A stretch of 64,000 bases of DNA, taken from assembly GCA_964641965.1 (NCBI GenBank), contig CAZXLD010000010.1, positions 1 through 64,000 on the forward strand. The letters are read 5' to 3'. Below, in pieces: positions 33,268-42,325 of the stretch. A program made the position numbers and the translations under genes. The stretch is from JAJDFU01 sp964641965 (GTDB taxonomy: Bacteria > Bacteroidota > Bacteroidia > Chitinophagales > Saprospiraceae). Positions within the stretch are counted from its first letter, which is position 1; every line of letters begins with the position of its first letter. The notes under the pieces are model-generated. The model saw nothing but the letters and a program-made list of their open reading frames with translations, was not told the DNA's origin and did no database searches.

Positions 33268-34799
33268 CCATGGCTAGTTCTATTACGCCAAGCTTGTTTT
33301 TAATCTGTCTGGCCGGATATTTTCTGTTGTTGTTGTTGATATCCTGGCAGACAGGCAAGCGATCAAATAACGACCATTTTTTCCTGGCTGGCCGCCGGTC
33401 ACCCTGGCTGGTGGTCGCCATTGGAATGATTGGCGCCAGTTTATCCGGAGTTACGTTCATATCCATCCCCGGCGTTGTGGGAGCCGGAGGTGCAAATCGT
33501 GACTTTTCCTACCTGCAAATTGTATTTGGTTACTTACTGGGCTATCTGTTCATAGCCAACGTCCTGCTTCCCTTATACTACCGGCTGCAATTAACCTCCA
33601 TTTATACTTATTTGGGCAACAGATTTGGTCCTACTTCCTATAAAACCGGATCCGCTTTCTTTTTACTTTCCAGGAGCATAGGTGCTTCTTTTCGCCTTTT
33701 TCTGGTCGCTTTGGTGCTTCACAGCTTTCTATTAGGGCCTATAGGTGTTCCATTTTGGCTAACCGGTTTTGGCACCATTGCCTTAATCTGGGTTTATACC
33801 TATCGCGGGGGGCTAAATACCATTGTTTGGACCGATACCCTTCAAACCATAAGCATGTTGGGGGCTGCCATATGGACAATCATCTACATCGTTCAAACCT
33901 TGGGCGGTGACTGGGGGCAAATCTGGAATACCATCTCGGAGGCAGGCTACAATCAAGTACTGTTTTTTGAAGGCGGTTGGTCCGACCCGAATAACTTTTT
34001 CAAACAATTCTTTAGCGGTGCGCTCATTACCATCGTCATGACGGGACTAGACCAGGATATGATGCAGAAGAACCTGAGTTGTAAAACATTAAAAGACGCC
34101 CAAAAAAACATGTATTCGTTCAGTGCAGTATTGGTGGTTGCGAATCTGATTTTCTTGACTTTAGGTGCTCTGTTGTACGTTTATATCGCTGAAAATGGGA
34201 TCCCGGTACCGGAGCGATCTGACCAGCTTTTTCCAATGCTGGCATTGAACTACTTCCCCACCGCATTGGGAATTGTGTTTCTGATTGGGCTGCTCGCCGC
34301 CGCCTATTCGAGCGCCGATTCGGCCCTTACAGCTTTAACCACTTCTTTTTGCATCGATTTTATGGGCTTCGAAAAGGAAGTGCAAGATACCGATTACCAA
34401 AAAAGGGTCCGCTTCTGGGTTCACCTGGCTTTTTCAGGCCTCTTATTAATAATCATCCTCATTTTTTGGGCCATCGAAAACGAAGCTGTCATCAACTCCC
34501 TTTTTCGTGCAGCCGGGTACACATACGGCCCTTTATTAGGTTTGTTTTCCTTTGGTTTACTCACACGTATAGCAGTTAAAGACCGTTGGGTTTGGGTTGT
34601 GTGCTTGATTTCGCCCTTGCTTTCTTTTGTATTGGACTACTTCTCAGTAAATCTTTTTGGAGGGTTCCAATTCGGCTTTTTAACCCTGGCCTTGAACGGA
34701 TTACTTACTTTTTTGGGATTGTGGATATTGTCAATCCCAGATGCTCCGGCCGGCCAGTCGGGGAAGTCTACTGACGAACGGAGCGCCGGATTACTATAG
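33264..34799 (+). CDS. Sodium:solute symporter (SSS) family transporter
   Basis: A 511-residue membrane protein with about 13 helices. Family signatures are NDHFFLAGRRSPWLVVAIGM, IGASLSGVTFISIPG, and the sodium-site helix LLAAAYSSADSALTALTTSF. It imports an organic solute with Na+. The substrate is not predictable, though the family includes sugar, sialate, proline and pantothenate carriers. It is coupled by a four-base overlap to the ABM gene. Confidence 0.92.
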   Translation: MTMASSITPSLFLICLAGYFLLLLLISWQTGKRSNNDHFFLAGRRSPWLVVAIGMIGASLSGVTFISIPGVVGAGGANRDFSYLQIVFGYLLGYLFIANVLLPLYYRLQLTSIYTYLGNRFGPTSYKTGSAFFLLSRSIGASFRLFLVALVLHSFLLGPIGVPFWLTGFGTIALIWVYTYRGGLNTIVWTDTLQTISMLGAAIWTIIYIVQTLGGDWGQIWNTISEAGYNQVLFFEGGWSDPNNFFKQFFSGALITIVMTGLDQDMMQKNLSCKTLKDAQKNMYSFSAVLVVANLIFLTLGALLYVYIAENGIPVPERSDQLFPMLALNYFPTALGIVFLIGLLAAAYSSADSALTALTTSFCIDFMGFEKEVQDTDYQKRVRFWVHLAFSGLLLIIILIFWAIENEAVINSLFRAAGYTYGPLLGLFSFGLLTRIAVKDRWVWVVCLISPLLSFVLDYFSVNLFGGFQFGFLTLALNGLLTFLGLWILSIPDAPAGQSGKSTDERSAGLL

Positions 34800-34842
34800 C
34801 TCTTTTTTTATACCTTGCGGGCAATTTTAAGCAGCAGCACGA

Positions 34843-35844
34843 ATGGGAAATTCAATCCTGGCAGCGATCACAGGTGTTCACGGCTATGTTCCGGATTACA
34901 TTCTTACCAATCAGGAATTGGAAACCATGGTGGATACCAACGATGAATGGATAACCACCAGAACCGGAATACGAGAAAGGCGGATCTTGAAGGGAGAGCA
35001 CCAGGGCACTTCCATAATGGCGGTCGAAGCTGCCAGAGGAGTGCTGGAAAAGACCAATACCAAACCAGAAGAGGTAGAACTGGTCATTCTCGCTACTGTC
35101 ACACCGGACATGAACTTCCCGGATACAGCCAATATCGTTGCAGACAAACTAGGGATCAAAAATGCATTCACTTACGATCTCAGCGCTGCTTGCTCCGGAT
35201 TTTTATTCGCTCTAACCACCGGGGCGAAATTTATTGAGTCTGGTACTTACAAAAAGGTACTCATCATCGGAGGGGATAAAATGTCCTCGATTGTAGACTA
35301 CACCGATCGAACCACCTGTATCATTTTTGGAGATGGAGCGGGAGCTGTCATGCTCGAACCAAGCAAAGAAAACCTGGGGGTAATGGATGCTATTCTCCGA
35401 AGCGATGGCTCAGGTTCAGAATTGCTTTACCAGAAAGCGGGAGGTTCCAGATTCCCAGCCACTGCCGAAACGGTTAACAATCGGGAACACTTTGTTCGGC
35501 AAATTGGGAGGCCCGTTTTCAAAGCTGCTGTATCGGGGATGACCGATGTGGTCAAACAATTAATGGCTCGCAATCAGCTGACGACCGAGGATATTGCCTG
35601 GTTGGTGCCTCACCAGGCCAACAGACGCATCATTGAAGGTGTGGCTTCCATGACTGATTTCCCCATGGAAAAGGTGATGGTCAACATTCAAAAATACGGA
35701 AATACCACAGCAGGTACGCTACCCTTGTGCTTGTGGGAATGGGAAGAAAAGCTCCAAAAGGGAGATAACCTGATCCTGACTGCCTTCGGGGGTGGATTTA
35801 CATGGGGAGCGGTATATCTGAAGTGGGCCTATGATACGGAATAG
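34843..35844 (+). CDS. fabH: 3-oxoacyl-ACP synthase III
   Basis: A 333-residue condensing enzyme with the FabH triad: Cys117 in SAACSGFLFAL, His257 in PHQANRRI and Asn287 in GNTTAGTLPL. DTNDEWITTRTGIRERR is the family N-terminal signature. It condenses an acyl-CoA primer with malonyl-ACP to start fatty-acid synthesis, and Bacteroidota use acetyl and branched primers. It is followed by efp, accB and accC, a conserved Bacteroidota order that couples lipid initiation with malonyl-CoA supply. Confidence 0.96.
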   Translation: MGNSILAAITGVHGYVPDYILTNQELETMVDTNDEWITTRTGIRERRILKGEHQGTSIMAVEAARGVLEKTNTKPEEVELVILATVTPDMNFPDTANIVADKLGIKNAFTYDLSAACSGFLFALTTGAKFIESGTYKKVLIIGGDKMSSIVDYTDRTTCIIFGDGAGAVMLEPSKENLGVMDAILRSDGSGSELLYQKAGGSRFPATAETVNNREHFVRQIGRPVFKAAVSGMTDVVKQLMARNQLTTEDIAWLVPHQANRRIIEGVASMTDFPMEKVMVNIQKYGNTTAGTLPLCLWEWEEKLQKGDNLILTAFGGGFTWGAVYLKWAYDTE

Positions 35845-35908
35845 GGCTCATTTTCTATCTTTATCCTACCAACGAAATCTTGCCTTAAGGAATAAAAACC
35901 AACTAACT

Positions 35909-36475
35909 ATGGCCTCCACTTCCGATATTCGAAATGGTCTGTGTATTGCCTTTAACAACGACATTTTTTCGGTAGTAGAATTTCTGCACGTGAAGCCGGG
36001 CAAAGGCGCTGCTTTTGTTCGCACTAAATTAAAGAGTGTAACTTCTGGAAAAGTCCTTGACCATACATTCCCTGCCGGTCATAAAATTGAGGAAGTCCGG
36101 GTTGAACGAAGGAAATTTCAATACTTATACAACGATGATATGGGCTTCCATTTCATGGATAATGAAACTTATGATCAAGTGGCCCTGCCGGAGTCTATTT
36201 TGGATGCCCCCCAATTCCTGCAAGAAGGTATGGAAGTAGATGTTTTATTTCATGCAGCAGAGAATACACCACTTACCATGGAGATGCCCCAATACGTGGA
36301 AATGGAAGTTACTTATACAGAACCGGGTTTGAGGGGGGATACTGCGACAAATACCCTAAAACCGGCTAAAATAGAAAGTGGGGCTGAAGTGAGGGTGCCA
36401 CTATTCATCAATCAGGGAGATATTGTAAAAATTGATACACGCACCGGAGCCTACATGGAGCGGGTTAAAAAATAG
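35909..36475 (+). CDS. efp: Translation elongation factor P
   Basis: A 188-residue EF-P from the ATG at 35909; the frame extends upstream into fabH, which is not coding here. It has three beta-barrel domains. The tip-loop Lys that is modified in many bacteria is K32 in VKPGKGAAFVR. Other matches are GKVLDHTFPAGHKIEEV, DMGFHFMDNETYDQ and GDIVKIDTRTGAYMERV. It rescues ribosomes stalled at polyproline. It lies 3 bases upstream of accB. Confidence 0.96.
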   Translation: MASTSDIRNGLCIAFNNDIFSVVEFLHVKPGKGAAFVRTKLKSVTSGKVLDHTFPAGHKIEEVRVERRKFQYLYNDDMGFHFMDNETYDQVALPESILDAPQFLQEGMEVDVLFHAAENTPLTMEMPQYVEMEVTYTEPGLRGDTATNTLKPAKIESGAEVRVPLFINQGDIVKIDTRTGAYMERVKK

Positions 36476-36478
36476 AAT

Positions 36479-37000
36479 ATGACATTCAAGGAAATATCCG
36501 AATTGCTGAAGCTCGTAAACAAACTCGAATTATCAGAATTCAAGATGCGTGACGGAGAGTTCGAGCTTTCTGTCCGAACCAAACACTACGAAAAAACCAA
36601 ACGGGAAGGCATACCGGTAACGACGCCGAGCCAGGTCATTTCCGTTCCTCAGGTTACAGCTCCTGCTCCTTCCTTGCCACCTCAGGTTTCTCTCGGGCCA
36701 GCAGCTGCTCCTGATTCCAAAGCCGAAGAGGCTGCTCCTGCAGAATCCTCCAAAAATTATCTCGAGATCAGATCCCCGATCGTCGGTACTTTTTATCGAA
36801 GTTCTTCTCCGGAAAAGCCACCCTATGTGAAAGTTGGTGATACCATTGAAGTTGGGTCGGTGGTATGCATTGTTGAAGCCATGAAGCTGTTCAATGAGAT
36901 TGAATCGGATGTGGCCGGCAAAGTCGTGAAAGTAATGGTGGAAGATGCCTCCCCTGTAGAGTACGACCAGGTTCTATATTTGGTCGATCCGAATGCTTGA
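36479..37000 (+). CDS. accB: Biotin carboxyl carrier protein of acetyl-CoA carboxylase
   Basis: 173 residues: an N-terminal helical region (FKEISELLKLVNKLELSEF), an Ala/Pro-rich hinge (about 55-90), and a C-terminal biotinyl domain. The biotin-accepting Lys is K136 in VEAMKLFNEI, and the thumb residues follow the usual pattern SPIVGTFYRSSSPEKPPYV. It carries carboxybiotin between the AccC and AccAD active sites. Confidence 0.96.
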   Translation: MTFKEISELLKLVNKLELSEFKMRDGEFELSVRTKHYEKTKREGIPVTTPSQVISVPQVTAPAPSLPPQVSLGPAAAPDSKAEEAAPAESSKNYLEIRSPIVGTFYRSSSPEKPPYVKVGDTIEVGSVVCIVEAMKLFNEIESDVAGKVVKVMVEDASPVEYDQVLYLVDPNA

Positions 37001-37074
37001 TATAAAGGGAAGTCCTTTCTTATCCTTTTTCCCAAACTAATGCCCAATGGGCATAGGCAGATCAATCAGGAAAA

Positions 37075-38418
37075 ATGTTCAAAAAAGTTCTCATAGCCAA
37101 TCGGGGGGAAATTGCTTTGCGAATCATACGCACCTGCCGTGAAATGGGTATCAAAACCGTGGCAGTTTATTCAACTGCAGATAAAGACAGTTTGCATGTC
37201 CGCTTTGCTGATGAAGCGGTTTGTATTGGTGCTCCTCCTTCGTCCGAGTCCTATTTAAGCATCCCTAGGATTATGGCGGCCGTTGAAATTACGAACGCGG
37301 ATGCAGTCCATCCCGGTTATGGATTTTTGGCTGAAAATGCCGACTTCGCTGAGGTCTGCCAGGAATACGGAATCAAATTTATCGGGCCAACTCCCGAACA
37401 GATCCGAAGGATGGGGGACAAAATCACTGCGAAGGAAACCATGATTAAAGCAGGCGTACCCGTGGTTCCAGGCTCGGATGGCTTAGTTCGCGACCTCAAA
37501 GCGGGGGTTAAGATTGCCGGCGAGATCGGTTATCCGGTCATGATCAAAGCCACAGCTGGGGGCGGCGGCAAAGGGATGCGTATTGTCACAGAGGAATCCG
37601 AGTTTGAACCCTCATGGGAAAGTGCGCGCAAAGAGGCAAAAGCTGCCTTTGGCAATGATGGGATCTACATTGAAAAGTTTATTGAAGAGCCCAGACATAT
37701 AGAATTTCAGATTGCCGGAGATCAATACGGTAAAGTTGTCCACTTGTCTGAACGCGATTGCTCCATCCAACGCCGACACCAAAAACTGGTGGAAGAGTGC
37801 CCTTCGCCCTTCATGACCGATGACCTCCGAAAAGCGATGGGCGAGGCGGCTGTATTGGCTGGGGAGTGCATAAATTACGAAGGGGTAGGCACGGTAGAGT
37901 TTCTGGTGGACAAGTATCGCAACTTCTACTTCATGGAAATGAATACTCGGATCCAGGTGGAACACCCCGTGACCGAGGAAGTTATTGATCATGACCTTAT
38001 CAAAGAGCAACTAAAAATCGCGTCAGGCGAGCCCATTGCCGGAGGAAATTACTTCCCGAATGGACATGCTATGGAGTGCCGAATCAATGCAGAAGACCCT
38101 GATAATGGTTTTCGACCAAGCCCGGGCAAGATTCAGAGTTTTCATAGCTCCAAAGGTCACGGTGTGCGTGTGGACACCCACGTGTATGCCGGATACACCA
38201 TTCCTCCTTACTATGATTCCATGATTGCCAAACTCATCTGCAGGGCTCGAACACGGGAAGAATGCATCACCAAGATGGAGCGCGCCTTGGATGAATTCAT
38301 TATCGAGGGAGTAAAGACCACAGTGCCGTTCCACCAAAAACTGATGCGAGATGAGAATTTTCGTGCTGGAAAATACGATACCCGTTATGTAGACGACCTG
38401 AATAAAAAGAAGAAGTGA
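37075..38418 (+). CDS. accC: Biotin carboxylase subunit of acetyl-CoA carboxylase
   Basis: A 447-residue ATP-grasp enzyme. Landmarks are MFKKVLIANRGEIALRIIRT, DAVHPGYGFLAENADFAE, the glycine-rich lid KATAGGGGKGMRIV, EKFIEEPRHIEFQI, the catalytic-region RDCSIQRRHQKLVEECPS, and FMEMNTRIQVEHPVTE. It carboxylates the biotin of AccB with bicarbonate and ATP. The AccA/AccD carboxyltransferase genes are not in the window. Confidence 0.97.
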   Translation: MFKKVLIANRGEIALRIIRTCREMGIKTVAVYSTADKDSLHVRFADEAVCIGAPPSSESYLSIPRIMAAVEITNADAVHPGYGFLAENADFAEVCQEYGIKFIGPTPEQIRRMGDKITAKETMIKAGVPVVPGSDGLVRDLKAGVKIAGEIGYPVMIKATAGGGGKGMRIVTEESEFEPSWESARKEAKAAFGNDGIYIEKFIEEPRHIEFQIAGDQYGKVVHLSERDCSIQRRHQKLVEECPSPFMTDDLRKAMGEAAVLAGECINYEGVGTVEFLVDKYRNFYFMEMNTRIQVEHPVTEEVIDHDLIKEQLKIASGEPIAGGNYFPNGHAMECRINAEDPDNGFRPSPGKIQSFHSSKGHGVRVDTHVYAGYTIPPYYDSMIAKLICRARTREECITKMERALDEFIIEGVKTTVPFHQKLMRDENFRAGKYDTRYVDDLNKKKK

Positions 38419-38516
38419 TGGCACGAAATTCAACTAATCTACAGTCTAATTGTGTTTATCAATATCCCTGCTTCTTATACCTTGTTTAATAAGGAGGAGT
38501 ATTCCGGTCAGCTTGT

Positions 38517-40334
38517 ATGGGTAAATTATGGAAATTCCTTGGTTACCTTAAAAAGTATAAAGGCCTGGTCAGCCTTAGTATCCTAAGTCAGATACTCACC
38601 GCCCTATTCACCACCCTCAGTATTCCGCTACTGGTCCCATTCCTGAATATCCTATTTGATCAAACGGAGCTAATCACTACCCCCCCAGCGAAAATCGGCA
38701 ACCTGGATGGTGTGGTCTCCTATGCTCAATTTTTCCTCAGCCAAATTATTCTTGAATACGGCCGTGAAACCGCTCTTGCCTATGTGTGCATAGCTATTGT
38801 GACTGTCTTTTTTGCAAAGAACCTGTTCCGATACCTGGCCTTGTTCTTTATGGCACCCGTGCGAAACGGGATCGTCAGGGACCTTCGGGATCAGTTATTT
38901 GGGAAAGTACTTCATCTACCCCTAGCCTATTTCAGTAATGAACGAAAAGGGGATTTGATGTCCAGGACTACTGCCGATGTACAGGAGGTGGAATACAGTA
39001 TTCTTAATGCATTGGAGGTAGTGTTCCGAGAGCCGCTCATCATCATAGGCTCACTGGGTTTCATGTTGTATATAAGCCCTCGTCTCACCCTGTTTGTCAT
39101 AGTATTGATTCTGTTCACCGGACTTGTTATTGGCGGAGTCGGTCGAACCTTAAAAAAAGCTTCTTCTAGAGTACAGGAGCAACTTGGGAATTTGGTATCC
39201 ATCCTGGATGAGGCCTTATCAGGGCTTCGAATCATAAAAGGATTCAATGCTGAACCCTATCAGGAACGCAAATTCCATCAATCGAATGAACAGTATCGAT
39301 GGTTTTTAACTCGCTTGCTTTGGCGCAGGGATCTGGCTTCTCCATTGAGTGAATTTCTTGGAATCGCTACGGTAGCCGTGCTCCTTTGGTATGGTTCAGG
39401 ACTCGTATTTGCCGGCACCTTCGAGGCAGCTACCTTCCTCACCTTCATTTTTGCCTTTTATAATGTGATCGATCCTGCCAAAAAGTTTTCCAATGCCCAA
39501 TATACTATCCAGAAGGGGCTGGCAGCTTTGGAACGGATCGAAGCCCTCCTCCATGCCCCTATCACCATCCAAGATGCGCCAACAGCGGTGAATAAAGATC
39601 AGTTTATTGACCATTTGGAATACCGAAAGGTCTCCTTCAAATATGCCCCGCATGACGAACTAGTACTGGATAATATCGATCTACAGATAAAGAAAGGGAG
39701 TTCCATAGCCTTGATAGGTGCTTCGGGGGCGGGGAAGTCAACTCTGGTCGATTTATTACCTCGTTTTTATGATGTGAGTGCTGGTTCAATTCGGATTGAT
39801 GGAGAAGATATTCGCAATATTAGAATCAAGGATCTCAGGTCCTTATTCGGGATCGTCAGTCAGGAAGCGGTACTATTCAATGATTCGATTTACAACAATA
39901 TTGTTTTCGGTTTGGAGGGCGTATCAAAGAAAGACGTAGAGCAAGCGGCCCAGGTGGCCTATGCGCATGAATTCATTATGCAGACCGAACAGGGGTATTC
40001 CACCAACATTGGTGATCGAGGCCAGAAGCTCAGCGGCGGACAGCGACAACGAATAACCATAGCGCGGGCGATTCTGCAAAATCCGCCTATTTTGATTCTG
40101 GATGAGGCTACTTCCGCTCTTGATGCCGAATCCGAAAAACTAGTTCAGCAGGCCTTGTTTGAACTCATGAAAAACCGAACTAGTATTGTCATTGCCCACC
40201 GATTGAGTACCATCCAGCACGTAGACCGAATTGTGGTCATGGATCAAGGCCACATCGTAGAGGAAGGTTCACACACTAGCCTGCTTGAGGTAGGAGGTAC
40301 CTACGAAAAACTCGTCCGTCTGCAAGGCTTTTGA
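38517..40334 (+). CDS. ABC exporter (MsbA-like half-transporter)
   Basis: A 605-residue fused permease-ATPase. About six membrane helices lie in residues 15-300, with the coupling segment LPLAYFSNERKGDLMSRTTADVQ. Walker A is GASGAGKST near 405, the signature LSGGQRQR, Walker B ILILDEATSALD, and the H-loop IAHRLSTI. The family exports lipid A precursors, lipids or peptides. Size and layout fit a homodimeric MsbA-type lipid flippase, but substrate assignment is inference. A run of intergenic repeats follows. Confidence 0.9.
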   Translation: MGKLWKFLGYLKKYKGLVSLSILSQILTALFTTLSIPLLVPFLNILFDQTELITTPPAKIGNLDGVVSYAQFFLSQIILEYGRETALAYVCIAIVTVFFAKNLFRYLALFFMAPVRNGIVRDLRDQLFGKVLHLPLAYFSNERKGDLMSRTTADVQEVEYSILNALEVVFREPLIIIGSLGFMLYISPRLTLFVIVLILFTGLVIGGVGRTLKKASSRVQEQLGNLVSILDEALSGLRIIKGFNAEPYQERKFHQSNEQYRWFLTRLLWRRDLASPLSEFLGIATVAVLLWYGSGLVFAGTFEAATFLTFIFAFYNVIDPAKKFSNAQYTIQKGLAALERIEALLHAPITIQDAPTAVNKDQFIDHLEYRKVSFKYAPHDELVLDNIDLQIKKGSSIALIGASGAGKSTLVDLLPRFYDVSAGSIRIDGEDIRNIRIKDLRSLFGIVSQEAVLFNDSIYNNIVFGLEGVSKKDVEQAAQVAYAHEFIMQTEQGYSTNIGDRGQKLSGGQRQRITIARAILQNPPILILDEATSALDAESEKLVQQALFELMKNRTSIVIAHRLSTIQHVDRIVVMDQGHIVEEGSHTSLLEVGGTYEKLVRLQGF

Positions 40335-40401
40335 GCTTTTCGACTTTTTTGAGCCCGATTTTTTCCGGATTTTTGAGGAAGGAAATGTATTTTCTTGTAA
40401 C

Positions 40402-40434
40402 ACTGACGCAAGTTTAATACTGACGCAAGCTTAA
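40402..40434. repeat. Two tandem 16-bp direct repeats
   Basis: ACTGACGCAAGTTTAA (40402-40417) and ACTGACGCAAGCTTAA (40419-40434) differ at one base and have a 17-bp period. They lie in the 237-base gap before the T9SS cargo gene. A regulator-binding site or a local duplication is possible. Confidence 0.55.
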
Positions 40435-40571
40435 AATGACTTATTTAAAAATTAAGAAAATAGCCAAACTTGGTCACCATTATACCATTTCAAGGAATAC
40501 TTTTCAGGGGACAGGCCGTTTTCAACACAGAATGGTATAAAATCAATCTTTTGAAGCCCTTTCGCCTGCGC

Positions 40572-41705
40572 ATGAAGTCAGTGCTACTCCTACTATTCTT
40601 GTTAGGTCTTGCCTGCGCCAGCGGTAAATCCCAGATCACAGTTGACGCCTCAACCTTTCCACGTCCAGGGGATAGCTTAATCATTTGCTCAGATAATCTG
40701 CCTGTTGCCATTGATTTAATAGGACCAGGTGGCCCTCACAACTGGAACTTTAGCAACCTGCAAGCTCCTTTTGCACGCAGGATCTTGATACAGGACCCCG
40801 AGGAAGGCAATGCGTCAGACCTTTTTCCAGAAGCTACTTTTACAGCGGAGGTACCCCAACTCGAGGGTCAAGGGTATTTCCAAGTTTCTTCGAATCGCCT
40901 CGAATTATTAGGCGTTTCTGGTCCCTCCATAGAAGGCTTGAGCCTTGATCTTAACCTGCGTTTCAATGAACCTTCTGTTGAAAAATGGGCCCCGTTGAAT
41001 TATCGCGACAACCGGGACCATTCCTTCTCCTTTTCTGTGGCTGTAGCATTTGAAGTCATTGCACCCCTGTTCTCTGACACATTGCCCATTCAACCCGATT
41101 CGGTTCGGATCACACTTGACATTGATCGAAACTACGAGGTAGACGCCTGGGGATCAGTCCTCCTTCCAGATGCCAGTTATCCGGTACTCCGCGAAAAAAG
41201 GACAGAGGTCCGAAGACCAACTCTGGAAGCCTTACTGCCTGTGGTGGGGTGGGTAAGCCTGAATAGCAATTTGCTCCCTGAAACCTTTGCCGAAGCCGAT
41301 ACAGCTATTGCTTATCATTTTTTCAATGACGAGGCCAAAGAGCCCATTGCCGTTGTTTACACAGACGATTCCGGTACCAATCCCATTCTGATAGAATATA
41401 AATCGAATGGGGTTATCACCAATGTACAGGATCAAACACAGACTCAACCCGGGGTAGTTGCTTATCCCAATCCGGCCATTACTCAGATTCGCTTTGACTT
41501 TTCAGATCTTAAGCCAGACACCTACACCCTCAAAATCTATAATGTACTAGGTCAGCCTTTATGGAAAAAGACCTATTTCCTGGATCAGGATAGGACCGAA
41601 AAGGTCAGCCTAACTCGATTTAAAAGAGGAACCTACCTTTACAGCCTGGAGGATTCTACCGGAAAGGTGATCACGGCTCGCCGATTTATCATTATTCGCC
41701 CTTGA
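40572..41705 (+). CDS. T9SS-sorted secreted protein of unknown function
   Basis: A 377-residue protein from the ATG at 40572, which gives a signal peptide (MKSVLLLLFLLGLACASGKSQ). A frame opens at 40470 but adds 34 unlike residues. The mature region is beta-rich, starting ITVDASTFPRPGDSL and HNWNFSNLQAP, with no recognised enzyme motif. A T9SS type A sorting domain ends the chain (from about residue 294: VAYPNPAITQIRFDF, LKIYNVLGQPLWKK, GTYLYSL). It should be displayed on or released from the cell surface, possibly as an adhesion or structural protein. Confidence 0.8.
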   Translation: MKSVLLLLFLLGLACASGKSQITVDASTFPRPGDSLIICSDNLPVAIDLIGPGGPHNWNFSNLQAPFARRILIQDPEEGNASDLFPEATFTAEVPQLEGQGYFQVSSNRLELLGVSGPSIEGLSLDLNLRFNEPSVEKWAPLNYRDNRDHSFSFSVAVAFEVIAPLFSDTLPIQPDSVRITLDIDRNYEVDAWGSVLLPDASYPVLREKRTEVRRPTLEALLPVVGWVSLNSNLLPETFAEADTAIAYHFFNDEAKEPIAVVYTDDSGTNPILIEYKSNGVITNVQDQTQTQPGVVAYPNPAITQIRFDFSDLKPDTYTLKIYNVLGQPLWKKTYFLDQDRTEKVSLTRFKRGTYLYSLEDSTGKVITARRFIIIRP

Positions 41706-41758
41706 TTCAATAGGGGTAATTGGGCAGGAGACGCATCCTAACTTACAAAAAGGTACTT

Positions 41759-42325
41759 ATGCGTGAACTTATACTTGCCCTGCTTATCGGATTTTTCCTT
41801 CTACTTGGATTGCAACATAGCCAGGCTCAACGATCCGATTACCTGCTTAAAGACATCCGACTATCAGGGATTTATGCCGGCCCGCTCTTTAACTTTTCTT
41901 ATTTCGACGGTACGCCTAACCGGATTTTCGGAGGGTACTTTGCTTTTGGGTTTGATCGAACAATAGCTATTGGCTGGCAATGGATGCGTATGCGCGACCG
42001 GGTGTTATTTCCCGATCAGGTGGATACCTGGAGGCTAAATTATAATGGATTTACAGTCGATTTTACCCCTTGGGGCCGCAAGGTGCTGCATCCTGAAATT
42101 TCCTTTGTCGTGGGCCCCGGCGATTACTTCATTGGTCCGATTAAAAAGAGAATATTGGTGCTCCAGCCTTCCGCAGGCGTGGAACTCAACATCTGGAAAA
42201 TATTTAAACTCGGCGTACAAGGCGGTTATCGCTTCATCCGTCGCAATGATCCCAATCTGGTTCCAGACGAGGATATTAATACCTATTTTCTACAGGTAGA
42301 CCTCCGATTTGGTTGGACATGGTGA
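41759..42325 (+). CDS. Small exported beta-rich protein
   Basis: A 188-residue protein from the ATG at 41759. The signal peptide is MRELILALLIGFFLLLGLQHSQAQ. The remainder alternates aromatic and hydrophobic strands (IRLSGIYAGPLFNFSYF, YFAFGFDRTIAIGWQWM, LGVQGGYRFIRR, FLQVDLRFGWTW) and ends in an aromatic strand, suggesting a small outer-membrane barrel. Function is unknown. It ends next to the stop of the tandem hydrolase gene on the other strand (the stops abut without a gap). Confidence 0.72.
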   Translation: MRELILALLIGFFLLLGLQHSQAQRSDYLLKDIRLSGIYAGPLFNFSYFDGTPNRIFGGYFAFGFDRTIAIGWQWMRMRDRVLFPDQVDTWRLNYNGFTVDFTPWGRKVLHPEISFVVGPGDYFIGPIKKRILVLQPSAGVELNIWKIFKLGVQGGYRFIRRNDPNLVPDEDINTYFLQVDLRFGWTW

